Origin: Gammaproteobacteria bacterium
GTDB lineage: Bacteria; Pseudomonadota; Gammaproteobacteria; Pseudomonadales; Azotimanducaceae
Direction: 5' to 3'
Assembly (NCBI GenBank): GCA_026707945.1
Contig: JAPOVV010000038.1
Coordinates: forward strand, 1 to 64,000
DNA: 64,000 nucleotides
The notes beneath the pieces were generated by a model. It did not search any database, had not been told where the DNA came from, and was given only the letters and a program-made list of their open reading frames with translations. Made by a program: the position numbers and the translations under genes. This document shows positions 59,552 through 64,000 of the stretch, one piece after another (the first letter of the stretch is position 1; the number at the start of each line of letters is the position of its first letter).

Positions 59552-60717
59552 GTCGCCAAGCTCTCCGAGATCTGTTTCATGTACGACGTGAGAATTCGGT
59601 GGTACCGCGGAATCTCAAGCAAGAATGAATCGTGTCCACTGAGCGACTCGATGTCGGCGTACGAAACGTCGCAACCCGCGGAAATCAGGGCGTCCACAAT
59701 CTCCCGCGAACGCTCAGGTGCAAATCGCCAGTCCGTCGTGAAGGAAATCACGAGGAACCTCGCCGTTGCTTTCTTTAGTGCTTCGACCAGATCATTGTCG
59801 AATGAGCGTGCCGGATCGAATTGATCCAAAGCATGCGTCATCAGCAGGTAGGTGTTCGCGTCGAACATCCCGGCGAACTTCTGACCGTTGTATTGAAGGT
59901 AGCTCGTCACCTCTCCTACGACGTCGTAGTAGTCAGCAGCGTCATCGCTCTTTACGTCACCGCCAAATTTCAGTTCCATGCCGTCGGCGGAGAGATACGT
60001 GACGTGACCAAGCATCCTGGCAGTTCCTAGACCGTCCATCGGCTTCGAGGCTGCTGCAAGATAGCGACCTTCATTGAAATTACGGTCTTTGAGAATGGCT
60101 TGCCGTGCGATTTCGTTGAACGCGATGTTTTGCGCTGACAAATTTGGCGCGCACGCGATGAGTAACGCATTACGCACACGATCAGGGTAATCGATCGCCC
60201 ATTGCATTGCTTGCATACCACCGAGACTACCACCGATCACGGCAGCAAATGATTCGATCCCCAAATAGTCTGCAAATCGCGCCTGACTGTTCACCCAATC
60301 GCCGACCGTGACTTGCGGGAAATCCGACCCGTACGGTTCGTTGATTTCAGGGTTGTTCGACGTGGGTCCTGTGCTTCCATGACAACCGCCGATATTGTTC
60401 AACGCGACGACGTAAAAATCGTTCGTATCGATGGGTTTGCCGGGCCCGATGCAGTTGTCCCACCAGCCAAGGGTACGACGGTCATCGGCATCGTGATAAC
60501 CAGCCGCGTGATGATGACCTGAAAGCGCATGACATATCAGCACCGCGTTTGTTCGATCCGCATTGAGCTCGCCATACGTTTCGTACATGAGCTGGAAATA
60601 CGGCAACATTGCGCCGTTCTCCATCTTGAAAGGTTCGTTGAATTCGGCGCATTCGGGCGTGACGACGCCGACAGAATCTGCCTCCACTTGATCCTTCTGT
60701 GAGGATGGTTGACTCAT
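59548..60717 (-). CDS. metX: homoserine O-acyltransferase
   Basis: Alpha/beta hydrolase of methionine synthesis, 389 residues. Nucleophile in [14 protein letters not shown], Asp in DWRFAPERS and His in [10 protein letters not shown]. The front part [20 protein letters not shown] and [11 protein letters not shown] are conserved. Acetyl or succinyl donor not decided here; Pseudomonas MetX uses succinyl-CoA. ATG start, 65 nt after yggT, so an operon break or attenuator may lie between them. Confidence 0.96.
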   Translation of the reverse strand: MSQPSSQKDQVEADSVGVVTPECAEFNEPFKMENGAMLPYFQLMYETYGELNADRTNAVLICHALSGHHHAAGYHDADDRRTLGWWDNCIGPGKPIDTNDFYVVALNNIGGCHGSTGPTSNNPEINEPYGSDFPQVTVGDWVNSQARFADYLGIESFAAVIGGSLGGMQAMQWAIDYPDRVRNALLIACAPNLSAQNIAFNEIARQAILKDRNFNEGRYLAAASKPMDGLGTARMLGHVTYLSADGMELKFGGDVKSDDAADYYDVVGEVTSYLQYNGQKFAGMFDANTYLLMTHALDQFDPARSFDNDLVEALKKATARFLVISFTTDWRFAPERSREIVDALISAGCDVSYADIESLSGHDSFLLEIPRYHRILTSYMKQISESLAT

Positions 60718-60782
60718 GCGGAATAGTTTAAAAAGGTTCTGAAGATGTCAGCTTGATAAACCTAAGCTGACGCGTCCATGGA

Positions 60783-61361
60783 TTAGAAGAAAAGACCATT
60801 CAGCCAGGGAATGATGCGGCTGTTAATAGCGAAGAGAGCAATTAGGACGATCATCGGCGAGAAATCAAGAATGCCTAGATTTGGCATGACGCGCTGTACA
60901 GGGCGCAGCAGGACTGCGGGAAGTTCGCGCGCCAACTGCGCATAGGGAGACGTGCTTTGGGGCGCGACCCAACTCAATATCACGCCTACGACCAACGCTG
61001 CGATGAATATCCAGATCGAATACTGTAACAGTCGGACCAGACTCATGCCAAGACTCGTCAAAAGGAAGCCAAGGGCAGAGACAGATTGAGTTGCGTCGAG
61101 CTGCATGTAACCGGGTAGCAATTGCATCGCGACGCGACCGGACATGGCAATCCATGCGACGAGAAGGGACGCAGTATCGATAAATCGCCCACTTGGGACA
61201 ACAGCTCTAAAGGGATTGAGCAGTCTGTCAGTAAGTCGCCGCGTTGAAGCTACCACCATGTTCAAGGGGTTCACGCGCGAAACCTGAAAGAGAAAGCGCA
61301 AGAGGCAAGCGATTGCCACCACGCCAAGCAGAATTTCAATAAGAAAGAAAATGAGGTCCAT
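60783..61361 (-). CDS. yggT: YggT family membrane protein
   Basis: 192 residues with two YGGT repeats (about 1-75 and 95-185), each with membrane helices and the motif NPLNMVVA or SPYAQLARELPAVLLRPVQR. A conserved neighbour of proC in gammaproteobacteria; linked to osmotic or membrane stress in other bacteria, role unclear. ATG start, 135 nt after the proC stop. Confidence 0.92.
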   Translation of the reverse strand: MDLIFFLIEILLGVVAIACLLRFLFQVSRVNPLNMVVASTRRLTDRLLNPFRAVVPSGRFIDTASLLVAWIAMSGRVAMQLLPGYMQLDATQSVSALGFLLTSLGMSLVRLLQYSIWIFIAALVVGVILSWVAPQSTSPYAQLARELPAVLLRPVQRVMPNLGILDFSPMIVLIALFAINSRIIPWLNGLFF

Positions 61362-61496
61362 CAGTAAGAAACTAGATCTATCTTGTTACGAGTCAATCTA
61401 CTTGGATAACCGAATGCGGTAATGCAAGGATTGTGAGCGTCTGCGTCATGGTGCATTGTATGGTGAATTCAAGACGAAACGCCATATCGTCATCAG

Positions 61497-62291
61497 TTAG
61501 GTCGCGAGCTCTCGAGCTCGGCGGTAAGCCGCGGTTACGGCAGCTACAAACTCCTGGTCGACGTGCTTTTGTGAGAGATGATTCAAAGCGGCTTCAGTTG
61601 TACCACCAGGCGACGTCACATTTTCTCTAAGCTGACTAGGGTCGTTACCGTCCCGAGAGACCATCGCACTGGCGCCGATAGCGGTTTGCACAACGAGCTG
61701 CAATGCGGCTTTACGCCCTAGACCCATAGATTCCCCTGCGGCGACGAGCGATTCAATTAGATAGAAGAAATAGGCAGGTCCACTTCCTGACAGCGCGGTG
61801 ACCTTGTCGAGATCGTCGTCGGATTCAAACCACACGACGAGCCCACATACACGAAGAATCGACTCGGCAGACGAGCGTTGTGCAGCTGTGACATTGGCAT
61901 TCGCAAGCATGCCGGAGATTCCTTCACCGACTAACGCCGGGGTGTTCGGCATACATCGCACAATCGCGAGCTGTTCGCCGAACAACGCGTTTAGTTTTAC
62001 CAGTGGCGTACCAGCGGCGATTGAAATGACCAGTTGGTCGTTGAGGATTGGATGCAACTCCGATGCGACCGCTTTGATGGTTTGCGGTTTAACAGCCAGC
62101 ACGACGACGTCGGCGTCGCGAATCGCTTCGGAATTGGACGGTGTCGTCGCAATACCTTCAGTCTCAAATCGCTCGCGCTGACCTGCGATGGGGTCGGCGA
62201 CTGTGAGTTGATGATCGGGAAGCGACTTTTTTACACCAGCGGCCAGGGCATAACCCATATTGCCACCGCCAATAAATGCGATCCGGGTCAT
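61497..62291 (-). CDS. proC: pyrroline-5-carboxylate reductase
   Basis: Last step of proline synthesis, 264 residues. FIGGGNMGYALAAGVKKSLP for NAD(P)H, VLAVKPQTI, RCMPNTPALVGEG, and the C-terminal ALSGSGPAYFFYLIESLVAA and LRENVTSPGGTTEAAL. ATG overlaps the yggS TGA. Confidence 0.97.
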   Translation of the reverse strand: MTRIAFIGGGNMGYALAAGVKKSLPDHQLTVADPIAGQRERFETEGIATTPSNSEAIRDADVVVLAVKPQTIKAVASELHPILNDQLVISIAAGTPLVKLNALFGEQLAIVRCMPNTPALVGEGISGMLANANVTAAQRSSAESILRVCGLVVWFESDDDLDKVTALSGSGPAYFFYLIESLVAAGESMGLGRKAALQLVVQTAIGASAMVSRDGNDPSQLRENVTSPGGTTEAALNHLSQKHVDQEFVAAVTAAYRRARELAT

Positions 62292-63019
62292 TTAGTCGGC
62301 CTCGGGCCAAACAACACGGTACCGAGTCGTACGAGATTTGCGCCACAGCGTATCGCGGTTAAATAGTCTTCAGACATCCCCATCGATATCGTGTCCCAAT
62401 ACTGGGGTTGTGGTTTTGGCGCATTGTCAAACATCTCCTTGACACGTTCAAACGAAGCGATTCGTTGTGTAAGGTCTGGATAAGGTTTTGGAATCGCCAT
62501 GACCCCACGGAGACGTATGCCGGGTAAATCAGTAGCTATTTCCACAAGCTCGTCGTAGCTATCCGCACTAACACCGGCTTTCTGAGATTCGTCATCGACG
62601 TTGACTTGGATACAGCAGTTCAGAGGTTCGTTAGGGTGTGAGACGAGACGCGCGTCACTCAGTCGTTTCGCCAGTCGGAGGCTATCCAGTGTCTGAACCC
62701 AGGTAAATCGCTCAGCCACCTGTTTTGCCTTGTTTGTCTGGATGTGGCCGATGAAGTGCCACTCTAGGTCGTATGGTTTGAGCTCGTCGAGTTTCGTAAT
62801 CGCTTCCTGGAGATAGTTCTCGCCGCACGCCTTTATGCCGGCTTGCGCAAATGCTCGAATCGTGGTTAAAGGTTGAGCTTTTGACGCGCCCACGAAACGG
62901 ACCGTATCTGTTGAAAGGCCAATCTCGTCAGTTACTGAGTTTATCTGATCTTGAATCCACTCAAGTCTTGTACGCGCATCGTTCGCGGAAATGGCATGCT
63001 GTTCTGTAACCATGCTCAT
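62288..63019 (-). CDS. yggS: pyridoxal phosphate homeostasis protein
   Basis: PLP-binding TIM-barrel protein of the YggS/PROSC family, 243 residues. VRFVGASKAQPLTTIRAFAQ with the PLP lysine, FGENYLQEA-like CGENYLQEAITK, WHFIGHIQTNKAK and SMGMSEDYLTAIRCGANLVR. ATG 63019 overlaps the ruvX TGA (ATGA), chosen over an in-frame codon 24 nt upstream. Confidence 0.96.
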   Translation of the reverse strand: MSMVTEQHAISANDARTRLEWIQDQINSVTDEIGLSTDTVRFVGASKAQPLTTIRAFAQAGIKACGENYLQEAITKLDELKPYDLEWHFIGHIQTNKAKQVAERFTWVQTLDSLRLAKRLSDARLVSHPNEPLNCCIQVNVDDESQKAGVSADSYDELVEIATDLPGIRLRGVMAIPKPYPDLTQRIASFERVKEMFDNAPKPQPQYWDTISMGMSEDYLTAIRCGANLVRLGTVLFGPRPTK

Positions 63020-63447
63020 ACCGATGTTTGCTCTCCGAGCCACGCTTCTGCGATTACCAAAGCAGCTAAACTGTGATCCGGATTCGGATTTTCACTGCGG
63101 TCGATTGCTTCACGCGTTGTCAGACGTTCATCCATGTATGCGACAGGCAAGTCAAAACGGTTGCCTAGATGTTGACCCAATCGCTGTGCGTGCTTCGTCT
63201 CTTTCGACGATGAGCCGTCCATATTCAACGGTAACCCGACGACAAGCACATCGGGCGAGTGATCTCGCACCAATTCATCCACTTGCGCATGTCCGATCTG
63301 GCCTCGTTTGGCATCCAGAGTTTTTAGTGGGATCGCGACATGTGTCGATTTAGTCACCAAGGCTACGCCGATATGACGCATGCCCCAGTCAAAGACGAGC
63401 GCTGTCTGATGGGTCGTTGCGGAACTGAGGCACGAATGAGAGGGCAA
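63016..63447 (-). CDS. ruvX: Holliday junction resolvase-like YqgF/RuvX
   Basis: RNase H-fold nuclease implicated in 16S rRNA 5' processing, about 143 residues from TTG 63447, one base after the algH stop. VFDWGMRHIGVALV holds the first catalytic Asp, LVVGLPLNMDGSSSKET the second region, and YMDERLTTREA the last acids. The frame goes on to 63498, but that would overlap algH by 50 nt. Confidence 0.95.
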   Translation of the reverse strand: MPSHSCLSSATTHQTALVFDWGMRHIGVALVTKSTHVAIPLKTLDAKRGQIGHAQVDELVRDHSPDVLVVGLPLNMDGSSSKETKHAQRLGQHLGNRFDLPVAYMDERLTTREAIDRSENPNPDHSLAALVIAEAWLGEQTSV

Positions 63448-63448
63448 T

Positions 63449-64000
63449 TCACGCGTACCCAGAAGAGTCTCCAGATAACAGGTGAAGATCAATACCAATT
63501 GATCGCGCAGCCTCGTCGGCTCGACTTCCTATGGGCGTTTCAAAGAGAAGCTCATGCGAACCCGGACATGTCAACCACACGTTGTCGTTGATCTCTTTGT
63601 CGAGTTGACCTTGATGCCAGCCAGCGTAGCCCAGCATCACCATGTATTTCTGGGGACCTTCATCACCTGAAATGCGTTCTAGCATGGAGTGGAACGCCGT
63701 ATCTTCGACCGGCAAAGTCAGCCCCAAGCCGTGTCCTAGTTCGATCGATCCTTCGACCATGACGTCGTCTGTGTGCAGAACGCTGGGAGCGTTCATTTCG
63801 ACCGGGCCACCTTCATACACTTGGGGCGCAGATTTCATCGATCGCTTGATCTCAACGAGTTCGAGCAGCTTGTTCAGATCGATTTTTGTGGGTCTATTCA
63901 CGATCAGACCGGAAGCTCCCATATCACTATGGGTGCAGATATACGTGAGTGATCCGTCGAAATAAGAACCGTCTTGGTCCGGTAACGGCAACAGAAAATG
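63449..64000 (-). CDS. algH: YqgE/AlgH family protein (5' end cut by window)
   Basis: UPF0301 protein, 183 residues visible. The frame is open to the right edge and begins HFLLPLPDQDGSYFDGSLTY, matching HFLIAMPALQDPIFRRSV in E. coli YqgE, so only about five residues are missing. GLIVNRPTKIDL, YEGGPVE, MVMLGYAGWHQGQLDKEI and NVWLTCPG are conserved. A TTG at 63991 would drop the conserved start. First visible gene of the leftward operon. Confidence 0.95.
   Translation of the reverse strand, partial: HFLLPLPDQDGSYFDGSLTYICTHSDMGASGLIVNRPTKIDLNKLLELVEIKRSMKSAPQVYEGGPVEMNAPSVLHTDDVMVEGSIELGHGLGLTLPVEDTAFHSMLERISGDEGPQKYMVMLGYAGWHQGQLDKEINDNVWLTCPGSHELLFETPIGSRADEAARSIGIDLHLLSGDSSGYA

Overview
The window looks like the chromosomal origin region of a gammaproteobacterium, probably a free-living marine or environmental one. 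The base composition is near balanced by eye. The gene order is Pseudomonas-like: the atp operon next to parB-parA-rsmG-mnmG-mnmE-yidC-yidD-rnpA-rpmH, then dnaA-dnaN-recF-gyrB, a plsC-like gene, trkH-trkA-rsmB-fmt, and later the algH-ruvX-yggS-proC-yggT-metX-metW-DUF4426-rdgB-hemW cluster. Genes left of about 18.3 kb mostly read leftward and the replication genes read rightward, as expected for divergence from an origin between rpmH and dnaA. That gap has one exact DnaA box, a good leftward promoter for rpmH/rnpA and a good rightward promoter for dnaA. Two parS sites flank gyrB. No tRNA, rRNA, insertion sequence, prophage or CRISPR array was seen.

Layout: 1-4968, ATP synthase genes atpI-B-E-F-H-A-G (atpG cut by the left edge). 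5.2-9.5 kb, an accessory block between atpI and parB: a metallophosphoesterase, a luciferase-like flavin oxidoreductase with a small partner, thymidine kinase, and a formyltetrahydrofolate-hydrolase-like formyltransferase. 9.5-18.3 kb, partition, tRNA/rRNA modification, membrane insertion and RNase P genes. 18.8-25.1 kb, replication initiation and gyrase. 25.7-32.4 kb, a Sel1-repeat exported protein, plsC, trkH, trkA, rsmB and fmt. 32.5-43.5 kb, a serine hydrolase, a GSII-type glutamine synthetase with a sigma-54 promoter, an enoyl-CoA hydratase, membrane and exported unknowns, a CDP-alcohol phosphatidyltransferase, and a three-gene signalling operon (RsbW-like ATPase, periplasmic binding protein, histidine kinase). 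43.6-47.6 kb, an ECF sigma factor fused to an Eis-like acetyltransferase, flanked on both sides by a duplicated pair of small membrane proteins. 47.7-56.8 kb, arfB, an Ig-like lipoprotein, an interrupted DCC-family gene, rsgA, a reductase, two phytanoyl-CoA-dioxygenase-like genes, rpoH, trmB and a GST-like protein. 56.8-64.0 kb, the tightly overlapped methionine/proline/housekeeping operon, with algH cut by the right edge.

The most unusual structures are these. (1) rpmH appears to lie wholly inside an out-of-frame rnpA reading frame whose only ATG, GTG or TTG start is a TTG 4 nt before the rpmH ATG, as in Thermus. (2) A sigma factor-acetyltransferase fusion sits between duplicated membrane-protein pairs. 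(3) rsmG has its conserved N-terminus upstream of any ATG, GTG or TTG. (4) A DCC-family gene is interrupted by one in-frame TGA. (5) TTG starts are used very often, including for dnaA.
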